This document shows, piece after piece, positions 52,130-60,087 of a DNA stretch of 64,000 bases; within the stretch, counting starts at the first letter, position 1; every line of letters starts with the position of its first letter. The position numbers were made by a program, and so were the translations under genes. The stretch comes from Hominimerdicola alba. GTDB taxonomy: Bacteria > Bacillota > Clostridia > Oscillospirales > Ruminococcaceae. The stretch covers positions 20,469-84,468 of the forward strand of contig NZ_FOKQ01000011.1 in assembly GCF_900112155.1 (NCBI RefSeq), written 5' to 3'. Below the pieces are notes generated by a model, which saw only the letters and a list, made by a program, of their open reading frames with translations, was not told the DNA's origin and ran no database searches.

Positions 52130-52166
52130 ACTATATGATACCACCCTTATGTGAACCGAGAATGAA
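52130..52166 (-). promoter_or_regulatory. PHO-box-like promoter of array unit 4
   Basis: Minus strand TTCATTCTCGG then TTCAC (52166-52151); -10 TATAGT at 52135-52130. Confidence 0.65.
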
Positions 52167-52245
52167 TTTTCGGGTGGTTTTCAAAATTTTTTTCAAACGT
52201 TTTCTCGTTTTTTGAACCTGAACTTTAACGGTACGGTTTTTAGGA

Positions 52246-52512
52246 CAAAAAATTAACGCCCACTTCTGAATCGGCGTGAAATGAGCATTAATTTTCTTAT
52301 AGAATTATGAAAGGGATTTGATGATTGACAGAACCTGCAAGGCTTTGTAAGCTCTGCCAAGCACCAATTTTTTATGTTATTCAGAGAAGCGGTAAAACCT
52401 AATGTTCAGTGAAGTGCGACTTGGGGGATCGCGCGAGGGAAAACATCTAAATTCATAGAGTTGGGGTTCGCCGGACACTAGGCTTTACCGCTTCGCCGAA
52501 CCTTCTTCTTTT
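52246..52512 (-). ncRNA. Array small RNA unit 5, with a different long 5' domain
   Basis: Leftward, about 267 nt. The 3' part has the same linker and terminator (52247-52294) as units 1-4. The 5' part is instead a long hairpin, GAAGCGGTAAAGCCTAGTG... (from 52495) pairing with ...TTAGGTTTTACCGCTTC (to 52386), about 20 bp with G-U pairs favouring the minus strand. Its apical region is rich in C-runs (ACCCCAAC, TTTTCCCTCG, ATCCCCCAAG). A small middle stem, CTTGGCAGAG / TTCTGTCAA, is also kept. Confidence 0.78.
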
Positions 52513-52518
52513 ATCTTG

Positions 52519-52555
52519 ATTATACTATAACACTCTTATATGAACCGAACATGAA
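52519..52555 (-). promoter_or_regulatory. PHO-box-like promoter of array unit 5
   Basis: Minus strand TTCATGTTCGG then TTCAT (52555-52540); consensus -10 TATAAT at 52524-52519. The strongest promoter of the array. Confidence 0.7.
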
Positions 52556-52779
52556 CTATAGAGATGTTTTAAAAATGTGCCGAACTTTGTATATTTGTAC
52601 AAATGACCATACAAATATCCGCGGCGATATATGCAGAAACACTGCTTTTGTGATGATCTTGTGTTGGAAAAATGGTAATTTCAGGAATCAAGATATAATT
52701 ATATGAATTCATGGAGCTGTTTTATTGAACCGATGTCACAAAACAATTGTAAATATTTTGTGAATGAGCAAAAAAGTAT

Positions 52780-52808
52780 TTGCAAAACCCTGAGAACTGG
52801 GGTATAAT
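52780..52808 (+). promoter_or_regulatory. Promoter of the two-component operon
   Basis: TTGCAA (52780-52785), 17 nt, TATAAT (52803-52808). The stretch 52560-52780 shows no gene. Confidence 0.75.
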
Positions 52809-52895
52809 TTATAATAGAATGAAATAAATCGATTCGGCTCAGATTTATTTTTGGATATATCGGATAAAATTATAGAAGAAAGGGAAGTGATTCAA

Positions 52896-53570
52896 ATGTT
52901 CCAGATACTTGTTGTTGAAGACGATGCCAGCCTGCGCCGCCTTATGAGCGCAGCCCTGAAACAGAATGGATATCAGCCTTTTACTGCCAGCGACGGCATT
53001 GAGGCTCTGGATATGCTGGAAAAGACCAATATCGATCTGATAATCTCAGACATCATGATGCCCAATATGGACGGCTACGAGCTTACCAGACAGCTGAGGA
53101 GCGCAAATTTCCAGATGCCTATTATAATGGTAACGGCAAAGGAGAGCTTCGAGGACAAAAAAGTGGGATTCGATGCGGGTACCGATGATTATATGGTAAA
53201 GCCCATTGATATCAACGAGATGATACTCCGTGTGGGCGCTTTGCTGAAAAGGTCTAAGCTTGCATCTGAGCACACCATGACGGTGGGCAACTGTGTGCTT
53301 GACTACGATGCCCAGACCGTTGCTTTTGACGGTCAGGCCGGTGAGACCATACCACAGATGGAATTCAAGCTGCTGTTCAAGCTGCTTTCCTATCCCAACA
53401 AGATATTTACCCGCAGACAGCTTCTTGACGAACTGTGGGGCATGGATAAGGACGTTGATGAAAGAACGGTGGACGTACACATCAAGCGTCTGCGTGAGCG
53501 CTACGGCGATGCTGAGGCGTTTTCCATAGTAACAGTCAGAGGACTGGGTTATAAGGCGGTAAAACAGTGA
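52896..53570 (+). CDS. OmpR/PhoB-family response regulator
   Basis: 224 residues. Receiver domain 1-~115 with VVEDDASLRR, the phosphorylated Asp in LIISDIMMPNMDG, the switch Thr in MVTAK and the Lys in MVKP. A winged-helix DNA-binding domain runs from about 130 to 224 (LLDELWGMDKDVDERTVDVH; RGLGYKA). ATG 52896 follows AAAGGGAAGTG; upstream in-frame codons lack a site. The histidine kinase start overlaps its stop. The target regulon is unknown; it is next to an array of PHO-box-like promoters, which is suggestive only. Confidence 0.93.
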   Translation: MFQILVVEDDASLRRLMSAALKQNGYQPFTASDGIEALDMLEKTNIDLIISDIMMPNMDGYELTRQLRSANFQMPIIMVTAKESFEDKKVGFDAGTDDYMVKPIDINEMILRVGALLKRSKLASEHTMTVGNCVLDYDAQTVAFDGQAGETIPQMEFKLLFKLLSYPNKIFTRRQLLDELWGMDKDVDERTVDVHIKRLRERYGDAEAFSIVTVRGLGYKAVKQ

Positions 53571-54934
53571 AAAAAGCGATAAATAATACCCCTCCCGCTT
53601 CATTGAAGCCTGTCAGACATCCGCCGCAGCAGAAAATGACCATGCAGTTCAAGCTGGCGATGATGTTCTTTATAGTAATGTTCATTTCAGCCAGCATATC
53701 AGTCAGTGTGCTGCTGCTGATATTCAGCCCTGTGATGAAAGAGAACGCCACTACCCAGATGTCATCATTTGCGACTTCTGCTTTCGAGCTTCAGAAGGAC
53801 GGCTACGGGTATGAGCGCATCGTAAGTCTGCTGAACAATTCTTCCTATGATGTCACAAGGCTTGATAAAGATGACAAGGACGTGCAGGCTCACAAGAAAG
53901 AGATCGAAGAATCGGGATACTACATAAGCACCGAGGGCATAGTGCCCAGTGCTGAAATGATAACCGTTATAGACGACGTTTATGTCCGTGTGAATACTTT
54001 CAACAGTGAGAATGTTTTCTGGATAGTGAACCTTGTTACCATCGTGGCGTTCATGTCCAGTATAATGCTGGGTACCATCATCACCACCTTTGTGGGACGC
54101 ACCATGCTTCAGCCCATACACGACCTGAGTATGGCGACTTCCGAGGTCGCGAGAGGTAATTTCTCCGTAAGAGTACGGGAGAACGGTACGGACGAATACG
54201 GCACTCTTCAGCGCAACTTCAACAAGATGGCGCAGGAGCTTTCCGGTATTGAAACGCTGAGAGGCGACTTCATCTCCAACGTATCACACGAGTTCAAAAC
54301 ACCGCTGGCTTCCATACAGGGCTTCGCTAAGCTTTTGCAGAACCCCACTCTCAGTATGGAGGACAGGGATGAGTATACTCAGATAATCATTGATGAAACA
54401 TCAAGACTTTCCAAGCTTTCATCCAATATACTCAACCTGACAAAGCTGGAGAACCAGACCACCATCGGCAAGAAGAAGCGTTTCCGCATAGACGAGCAGA
54501 TACGAAAGATCATACTTATGCTTGAACCCGAGTGGTCGAAAAAGGATATCGATATGGATATCGACCTTGAGGATATAATCTATGTGGGTAACGAGGATCT
54601 CATGGGTCAGATATGGCAGAACATAGTCAACAACGCGATAAAATTCACACCCCAGGGCGGACAGATAAAGGTAAATCTGTTCCGCGGCGAAATGGGTATC
54701 GTTGCCAAGATATGGGATAACGGCCCCCAGATTCCCGCAGAGAAAAAGGACAAGATATTCGAGAAGTTCTATCAGGGCGACCGATCCCGTGCCACAGAGG
54801 GCAACGGACTTGGTCTGGCGCTGGTAAAGAGGATAGTTGACCTGGCAGACGGAAAGATCACTGTGGATAACCCCTTTGAGGGCGGTGTAGTATTCGTAGT
54901 CGAACTGCCTTATCAGATCGAGGATATGATGTAA
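53567..54934 (+). CDS. HAMP-type sensor histidine kinase
   Basis: 455 residues. Start GTG 53567 overlaps the regulator stop. First helix at about 25-48, an extracytoplasmic sensor of about 95 residues (to ~145), second helix at about 148-170, HAMP (RTMLQPIHDLSMATSEVARG), HisKA with FISNVSHEFKTPLASIQGFA (His autophosphorylation), then HATPase (IWQNIVNNAIKFTPQGG; DNGPQIP; GNGLGLALVKRIVD). There is no PAS domain. It forms a cognate pair with the preceding regulator. Confidence 0.94.
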   Translation: MKKAINNTPPASLKPVRHPPQQKMTMQFKLAMMFFIVMFISASISVSVLLLIFSPVMKENATTQMSSFATSAFELQKDGYGYERIVSLLNNSSYDVTRLDKDDKDVQAHKKEIEESGYYISTEGIVPSAEMITVIDDVYVRVNTFNSENVFWIVNLVTIVAFMSSIMLGTIITTFVGRTMLQPIHDLSMATSEVARGNFSVRVRENGTDEYGTLQRNFNKMAQELSGIETLRGDFISNVSHEFKTPLASIQGFAKLLQNPTLSMEDRDEYTQIIIDETSRLSKLSSNILNLTKLENQTTIGKKKRFRIDEQIRKIILMLEPEWSKKDIDMDIDLEDIIYVGNEDLMGQIWQNIVNNAIKFTPQGGQIKVNLFRGEMGIVAKIWDNGPQIPAEKKDKIFEKFYQGDRSRATEGNGLGLALVKRIVDLADGKITVDNPFEGGVVFVVELPYQIEDMM

Positions 54935-55579
54935 ATGGGTCGAAGAATAAAGCTCGGAAAAATAATATTTCTCACTCTGCTGACCGTTGTTGTCGGTGTG
55001 CTTGTGTACAGGTTCGTCGAGGGCAGGGGAGTGCGCAGGGGTATAAAAGGTCTGGGCGAGCCTGTGCAGACAGAAGCTGAGGGCTCTGCCAAGAAATTCG
55101 TTAACGGCTACGAAGCCGATATCACATTCAAGGCAGGATACGAGATCGAAGCGCTGGTAGTTCACACAAAGCGCTACGATTCAAAAATCAGCGGTGCGCT
55201 GGCACCCGTTGATCTGGCACTGGCTTGGGGCAAAACGGCTGAATATAACGACAGGATAGATTTCCACTGGTCGCAGTCTGGCAGATACTGTTCCTGGCAC
55301 GTGGATGATATAGACGATCTGATGCCTGTTGGCGATGTTGAGAACGTCGAGTGCAGTGCATCGAACAACCATATTATCCCCGCTGATGAAAGCGTAAAAC
55401 GTACAGTGCTGAAAATTCGCCGCGGCGACAGAGTGAAGCTGAAAGGCTACCTGGTAGACGTATATGCCGCTGACGGAAAGGGCAACACTTTCAAATGGAA
55501 CAGCAGTACCACCCGAACGGACACAGGCGACGGCGCCTGCGAACTTATTTATGTCACCAAAGCTGAGATCATCAAATAA
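54935..55579 (+). CDS. Membrane-anchored protein of unknown function in the two-component operon
   Basis: 214 residues. ATG directly abuts the kinase TAA. One N-terminal helix (KIIFLTLLTVVVGVLVYRFV), then an extracytoplasmic domain with LALAWGKTAEYNDRIDFHWS and SASNNHIIPADESV...GDRVKLKGYLVDV. I recall similar SNNHIIPA/GYLV domains in uncharacterised proteins but know no function. Its position suggests a co-sensor or output of the kinase pair. Confidence 0.8.
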   Translation: MGRRIKLGKIIFLTLLTVVVGVLVYRFVEGRGVRRGIKGLGEPVQTEAEGSAKKFVNGYEADITFKAGYEIEALVVHTKRYDSKISGALAPVDLALAWGKTAEYNDRIDFHWSQSGRYCSWHVDDIDDLMPVGDVENVECSASNNHIIPADESVKRTVLKIRRGDRVKLKGYLVDVYAADGKGNTFKWNSSTTRTDTGDGACELIYVTKAEIIK

Positions 55580-55586
55580 AAAATAA

Positions 55587-55624
55587 AGCGGAAAATGTCA
55601 GGATACAGCCCGACATTTTCCGCT
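55587..55624 (+). terminator. Bidirectional terminator after the two-component operon
   Basis: A 13-bp stem AGCGGAAAATGTC / GACATTTTCCGCT with T-rich right flank and A-rich left flank. Confidence 0.85.
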
Positions 55625-55639
55625 GTTTTCGTTTATAAC

Positions 55640-56335
55640 TTATTTCATTTCATCCTGCGCTTCTTTGGCAAGTTCTGATGCTTTCAGACGCTTCTTGTGC
55701 TTGCTTACTATGAAACCTATTATCAAAGGCAGTGATATCACCACCAGTGCTGACACAGCTATCATTATTGATATAGTACGCGGATGAGCACCGTGTCGCT
55801 GAAATGTCAGTGAATCGCCATTTGTGCTGAATCCGTAAGGCGTATCCATTGAGTAGGCTGTTTCCGAAGCCGAAGTCACACCAAGGATATTTCCCTCATC
55901 GTCGACATAAGCCGCCTTGAAATCACCGTAGTTTATGCTGAGGTCGATAAAATCGCAGGACTCGGTTTTAGTCGATGCCATTTTCAGCAGTTCTTCATCG
56001 GAGTATATGCAAAGAGCCAGGGCTTTTTTGTGGTGCAGTGAAAGGCTGATATATCCATCTTCGCTGTACTTTGCTATCTCGCTGTCGGCAGTTATACCTA
56101 AAGATGTACCGCCTTCTGCACCATCCTTACAGACCTCGGGAGACTGTGTGAAATCGGTGTAGCTTTCGTCATCGGTAGTCATTTTGATAAGTATATCCGT
56201 GTAGACTGTCCCCTCGGGAGCATCGGCATAGGTTATATGTGCAACAGCTGGGTCTTCGTGCTTTGCGGCAGATGCGGGAAGTGCTAGCGAAAATGCCATG
56301 ACAGCCGCTGTAAAAATTGCAGAGAACTTTTTCAT
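55640..56335 (-). CDS. Secreted/membrane-anchored hypothetical protein
   Basis: 231 residues. Signal peptide 1-23 (FTAAVMAFSLALPASAA), an extracytoplasmic domain of about 160 residues, then a C-terminal helix (ISIMIAVSALVVISLPLIIG) with a basic tail (SKHKKRLK). This is a type I membrane topology. No family recognised. Single gene with its own leftward orientation. Confidence 0.82.
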   Translation of the reverse strand: MKKFSAIFTAAVMAFSLALPASAAKHEDPAVAHITYADAPEGTVYTDILIKMTTDDESYTDFTQSPEVCKDGAEGGTSLGITADSEIAKYSEDGYISLSLHHKKALALCIYSDEELLKMASTKTESCDFIDLSINYGDFKAAYVDDEGNILGVTSASETAYSMDTPYGFSTNGDSLTFQRHGAHPRTISIMIAVSALVVISLPLIIGFIVSKHKKRLKASELAKEAQDEMK

Positions 56336-56522
56336 TATATCAATTCCTTTCGCGGAAACATAAGTTATTACAATACTGATTATACCATCCCGTGAACTTC
56401 AAGTCAACAAGGATAATGCGCTAATAACGTATATACTGCGCAATTTTCGGGCAATATAACATTGTAATATTCATATGACCAATATTAAGAAAATACTAAG
56501 GTTTACTGTAACCGAATTTTAA

Positions 56523-56551
56523 TTGACATTTTGTCTGTAAAACGTTATAAT
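56523..56551 (+). promoter_or_regulatory. Promoter of the SH3-domain protein gene
   Basis: TTGACA (56523-56528), 17 nt, TATAAT (56546-56551). Confidence 0.85.
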
Positions 56552-56611
56552 AATAAAGTGAAATATTTTGTGAGAGCGCGATGCGCTAATCTTTGAAAGG
56601 AAGACAGGCAA

Positions 56612-57241
56612 ATGCCCGAGAATAATCAGCATAGAAATAATTACTCCCGCCAGCCCATGCAGGGACAGGGCGGTCAGTACAGACAGAGCCAGCATAATAA
56701 TATGCAGGGAAGACCCGACAGACAGGGCGCAAGACGTCCCTCGCCAAACAGACAGGGTGCGAGAAGATCAAGAAAACAGCAGGAAAATGATGCACAGATA
56801 TCAGCAGCAGTAAAGGGTATCATCGCTATAATGCTGACATTGCTGATAGTTGTGGTAGTAATAATGCTTTTCTGGAAGAGCTTGTTTACAGGCGCAGAAA
56901 AGGGTCCTGTGGCTACAGGTACCATCACATCTACAGAATATCATGCCCCCGAGACCAAAACGGCTACCGAGCGTGAAGATAATAAAAAGTCCACCAAGAA
57001 GAAAACTTCCAAGAAGCGGGATGAAGACGAAGACGATGAGGATACACAGAAGATAACCTGTACAGGTGCGGTGCTCCTCCATCCTGAGCCTTCTTCAAGC
57101 TCCGCTACACTGGATACTATCCCCCAGGGCGTTGAAGTTACTTTCATACGCAACGAGAACAACTGGTTCTATGTTGAGTACAACGGTCAGGAGGGCTATG
57201 CGTGGGGCAACTACTTCACTGCTCCTGTAGGACTGAACTAA
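56612..57241 (+). CDS. Bitopic membrane protein with disordered Gln/Arg-rich N-terminus and C-terminal SH3b domain
   Basis: 209 residues. Residues 1-65 are low-complexity, rich in Gln, Arg, Asn and Gly (QGQGGQYRQSQHNNMQGRPD). A helix at about 68-90 (GIIAIMLTLLIVVVVIML) is followed by a charged linker (KKSTKKKTSKKRDEDEDDED). An SH3b/YgiM-like domain covers ~145-207 (GVEVTFIRNENNWFYVEYNG; GYAWGNYF). It probably contacts peptidoglycan from outside. RBS AAAGGAAG. Own promoter and terminator. Confidence 0.85.
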   Translation: MPENNQHRNNYSRQPMQGQGGQYRQSQHNNMQGRPDRQGARRPSPNRQGARRSRKQQENDAQISAAVKGIIAIMLTLLIVVVVIMLFWKSLFTGAEKGPVATGTITSTEYHAPETKTATEREDNKKSTKKKTSKKRDEDEDDEDTQKITCTGAVLLHPEPSSSSATLDTIPQGVEVTFIRNENNWFYVEYNGQEGYAWGNYFTAPVGLN

Positions 57242-57249
57242 ATAATACC

Positions 57250-57282
57250 AACACCCCGCGGACAGCCTGTGGGGTGTTTTTT
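57250..57282 (+). terminator. Terminator of the SH3-domain gene
   Basis: AACACCCC / GGGGTGTT hairpin with a T-run. Confidence 0.85.
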
Positions 57283-57299
57283 GTTCCTTATGAATGTCA

Positions 57300-57336
57300 A
57301 AAAAGTGTGCCCCGCATACAGCAGAGCACACTTTTT
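57300..57336 (-). terminator. Terminator of the LytTR operon
   Basis: AAAAAGTGTGC / GCACACTTTTT hairpin; the AT arms supply the U-run on the minus strand. Confidence 0.75.
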
Positions 57337-57338
57337 GA

Positions 57339-58064
57339 TCATTCTTCGGGCTCGGTATAGGACATATCCAGTTCGATGGTGCCTTTATATCTGGCTGATT
57401 CATACTGTATGTCATATTTTTCGCCAAGGTATTCTTCATCGTAATAGTATTCTTTTATTTTGAGATCACCCTCAAACTCCGTACATTCTATGGCACACAT
57501 ATAGAATTTGCTGCCGCCGCTGATGCCTAAAGTTTTGAATCCTTCTTTTGCATTTATCGAAATACCATGGCAAAGTCCTGATGTGTCTCCCGATGCTTCA
57601 GTTGCTATGATAAGTCTTGGCAGTATACCCTGCATATTGGCATTGATCATATAATAATAGAATGTAAGATCTCCGCTCTCCTGCTTGTGCATGGTATAAC
57701 CTGCTATATTATCACCCGTTTTGTATCCCTCAAAAAGGCTGTCTTCAAGATCTTCTTCATGTATCATGCGCATATCTATCAGGGATTCTCTGTCAAATCC
57801 GCCGTTAGATCTGGATGTAGTGAATGTGTTGATCGAGAAATAGCTTATAGCTATCACCAGCAGTGCTGTTACTATGCTTACGCATATGATAGTCACCAGT
57901 ACAAATACTATGGGCGGCATCATGGGCTTGCCTTTTCTTTTTTCTGCTATACTGCCCTCCGCAAGACGTCTGTTTATCTTTCTGCGGTAGCAGAACATAT
58001 ATATCAGCACTGTTATGCCCAGTACGATAGGTGCCGCAAGTATTACTGCAAAAATAGGTGTCAT
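57339..58064 (-). CDS. Two-helix membrane protein paired with a LytTR regulator
   Basis: 241 residues. Two helices near the N-terminus (ILAAPIVLGITVLIYMFCY; IVFVLVTIICVSIVTALLVI) flank a basic loop, followed by an extracytoplasmic domain of about 150 residues. No family recognised. It lies 19 nt downstream of the LytTR gene, so it is probably the target or the partner of that regulator. Confidence 0.8.
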   Translation of the reverse strand: MTPIFAVILAAPIVLGITVLIYMFCYRRKINRRLAEGSIAEKRKGKPMMPPIVFVLVTIICVSIVTALLVIAISYFSINTFTTSRSNGGFDRESLIDMRMIHEEDLEDSLFEGYKTGDNIAGYTMHKQESGDLTFYYYMINANMQGILPRLIIATEASGDTSGLCHGISINAKEGFKTLGISGGSKFYMCAIECTEFEGDLKIKEYYYDEEYLGEKYDIQYESARYKGTIELDMSYTEPEE

Positions 58065-58083
58065 GATCGTTTGCTCCTTTCTT

Positions 58084-58530
58084 TTAAATTCCCAGGAATT
58101 CCTTGAATATATAATAGTATGTTCTTGTTACATCGACTTTGCTGCCATCGGTGAGGGTCAGCAGATATTTCTGTGAGATGGCAGGACGTATACTTTTTAT
58201 ATGGTGTACTGCCACGATAGCTGAATTGCTCACTCTTATGAATTCCTTGGGATCAAGTATCTCCTCCAGGCGGCGCAGACGTTCAGTAAGTTTGTACTCC
58301 GCACCTCCGCTGTAAGCTATTATGTCATGGGCAAAACTTTCTATATGTGTTATCTCCCTGACATCCAGCCTGAATATATCATCGCCCTGTCTGCCGATAA
58401 GGTATTTCACGCAGACATTGTTTTCGCTGAGAATTAGGTCGGCAGAGTCATCTATCTCGATACCCGCCGCAGACAGCTGTTTGTATATCTCGGTATATTT
58501 TTCCTCGCTCACAAGCAGCCTGACTTTCAT
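58084..58530 (-). CDS. LytTR-family DNA-binding regulator
   Basis: 148 residues. A short N-terminal part is followed by a LytTR domain at about 45-148 (FRLDVREITHIESFAHDIIA; FIRVSNSAIVAVHHIKSIRP; KYLLTLTDGSKVDVTRTYYY). No receiver domain, as in small LytTR regulators that control a neighbouring membrane protein. First gene of a two-gene operon. Confidence 0.92.
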   Translation of the reverse strand: MKVRLLVSEEKYTEIYKQLSAAGIEIDDSADLILSENNVCVKYLIGRQGDDIFRLDVREITHIESFAHDIIAYSGGAEYKLTERLRRLEEILDPKEFIRVSNSAIVAVHHIKSIRPAISQKYLLTLTDGSKVDVTRTYYYIFKEFLGI

Positions 58531-58578
58531 TCTGCACCGCCTCCTTTTTTATTTGATAAGAGCGCTTATCTTGATTAC

Positions 58579-58607
58579 ATTATAACCGACCACAGACGAA
58601 AAAGCAA
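58579..58607 (-). promoter_or_regulatory. Promoter of the LytTR operon
   Basis: Minus strand TTGCTT (58607-58602), 17 nt, TATAAT (58584-58579). Confidence 0.6.
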
Positions 58608-58834
58608 TAGCTTCGGCATACCTTGCATATGTGGGCACACAGTTCGCATTTTTATCGCCACGGAATACTAGCTGTACGGGAATACCATGTCATTTTGCTG
58701 TGAATACAGAAGATGTCTTGTGTAAACTATACTACGTGTCAACGTTCTCATTGTGCAAATATACAAAAAGGCGACCTTGCTTTTGTCGGGATTGTTCATA
58801 ACGGGGAAAATTGTAAACGAATCTGCCGTAACTC

Positions 58835-58863
58835 TTTACAACTATTTAAGAGTGTGATATAAT
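58835..58863 (+). promoter_or_regulatory. Promoter of the lipoprotein gene
   Basis: TTTACA (58835-58840), 17 nt, TATAAT (58858-58863). The divergent gap 58531-58966 otherwise shows nothing recognisable. Confidence 0.7.
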
Positions 58864-58966
58864 TCCTCATACAGAAAAAGTAATTCAGATAGACCGATAA
58901 AGTTTGTCGGATCATCCGTCGTCGGATACGGATGATGTTATTCCTGAACGGAGGATATATAAGAGT

Positions 58967-59515
58967 ATGAATATGAAAAGAAAGATAGCACTCGCAGCAG
59001 TTTGTTTCGTAATATCCCTTGCAAGCTGTACAAAGAGTTCGTTCATAGAAGAGAACAAAAAGAGCGCGGCAGCAAACGATGTTGATTTTATGATATCTAC
59101 CGAGGGTGAGGATATCACTTCCGATATGATGACAACAGACGGACTTACAGTTTCAACTCGTGAGACCTTTGCTGTTATACCTGCGGAGGCTGAGAAGTCC
59201 TTCGACCGCGTTATAAAGTCTATAGATAAGAATTTCCCCAAGGCAGGAAAGGATGTCAAGAGATTCTACGGTTATCTCGGCGAACAGCAGATAGATGGCA
59301 CTGATTGCTATGTATTTGAAGTGTTCGACAGCGAAGACGGCGACCGCGAGCTTGTAATGACAGCTGCAATAACCTCTGATAACAGCAGAGTATATGCTTT
59401 TAACGAGGAATCTGCAACATTCTGGCTGCTGGAGCAGTACAGCGACAGGGTAAAGGCTGATTACAGCTGGACAATGACCAAGGATGCTGATGAGGTAACT
59501 ACCGACGAAGAATAA
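58967..59515 (+). CDS. Small lipoprotein of unknown function
   Basis: 182 residues. A basic start and a helix end in a lipobox (LAAVCFVISLASC; Cys acylated after cleavage). The mature part is acidic and Thr/Ser-rich, then a small domain (FYGYLGEQQIDGTDCYVFEV; ITSDNSRVYAFNEESATFWL). ATG 58967 is chosen with GGAGG 12 nt upstream; the frame upstream is leader. No family recognised. Attached to the outer face of the membrane. Confidence 0.83.
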   Translation: MNMKRKIALAAVCFVISLASCTKSSFIEENKKSAAANDVDFMISTEGEDITSDMMTTDGLTVSTRETFAVIPAEAEKSFDRVIKSIDKNFPKAGKDVKRFYGYLGEQQIDGTDCYVFEVFDSEDGDRELVMTAAITSDNSRVYAFNEESATFWLLEQYSDRVKADYSWTMTKDADEVTTDEE

Positions 59516-59554
59516 TTCGTCGTATAATTACAGCTATATATTTATAATAGTATA

Positions 59555-59592
59555 CCCCGCGAATGTGTGAGAGCTTCGCGGGGACTTTTTTG
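59555..59592 (+). terminator. Terminator of the lipoprotein gene
   Basis: CCCCGCGAA / TTCGCGGGG hairpin followed by a T-run. Confidence 0.9.
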
Positions 59593-59619
59593 CGGAAAAA
59601 AGCAAAAGCTGTGTATACT

Positions 59620-59706
59620 GCCAAGGAAGAGAGCTTTGGAACAAGCGTCGCGCGGAAACAAACCTGCGCCCCCAACAAAACTTTAACGCGAATCAAAGCG
59701 CGCGGT
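59620..59706 (-). repeat. 90-nt interspersed repeat, inverted copy E
   Basis: On the minus strand it contains CCGCGCGCTTTGATTCGCG, GGCGCAGGTTTG and CAAAGCTCTCTTCCTTGGC in the same order as copies C and D, with small differences. Confidence 0.7.
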
Positions 59707-59821
59707 CAAGCCTCGCGCCAGCAGGCTTGCGGAGAGCTCGAGAGGCAGAGCCTCTCGGTCAAGGTGCAAAAGTGATGTGGCAACAAAGCCATAAATAGCA
59801 CAACAATCTTCCGACCAAATA

Positions 59822-59954
59822 GGCGCGGCAATATCAAAATCATGATCGTGAACAAACTAATGTCCACGATCTTTCTGTATGCGTGAGATATTGCCGCGCC
59901 TGAAATCGGACAGCGAAGCGAATCCGATTTCTCGACCCGAGGAACGAGGGTCGA
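59822..59954 (+). repeat. Three-hairpin structured element, copy 1
   Basis: Hairpin 1: GGCGCGGCAATATC (59822-59835) / GATATTGCCGCGCC (59887-59900), with inner stem GATCGTG / CACGATC. Hairpin 2: GAAATCGGA (59902-59910) / TCCGATTTC (59923-59931). Hairpin 3: TCGACCC (59932-59938) / GGGTCGA (59948-59954). All stems are perfect. It is non-coding. Confidence 0.82.
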
Positions 59955-60087
59955 AAGCTCGCAAACTATCGACCAAAGCAAAACCAATGATTATACCGAC
60001 AAAACCCGTTTTTACGGGCGTGAGGACATCCATTTTAAACACTACAGAGTGCGGCACTCTTATCAATACATACTGCGGTGGAAAAGG

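Noticed and set aside
51144-52215. Small ORFs of 61-79 residues within the tandem array
   Set aside because: They lie on both strands and in different frames, are not preserved between units, lack good ribosome sites and run through terminators and promoters.
52386-52499. 6S, SRP or tmRNA as identity of the long hairpin in unit 5
   Set aside because: It lacks the SRP GGAAG...GC tip and tmRNA ends, and its tail is shared with the other array units.
51039-52555. CRISPR array or tandem satellite as an explanation of the 300-bp repeats
   Set aside because: Conserved parts are long, with promoter and terminator features and variable stems, the spacing is about 300 bp, and no cas genes are present.
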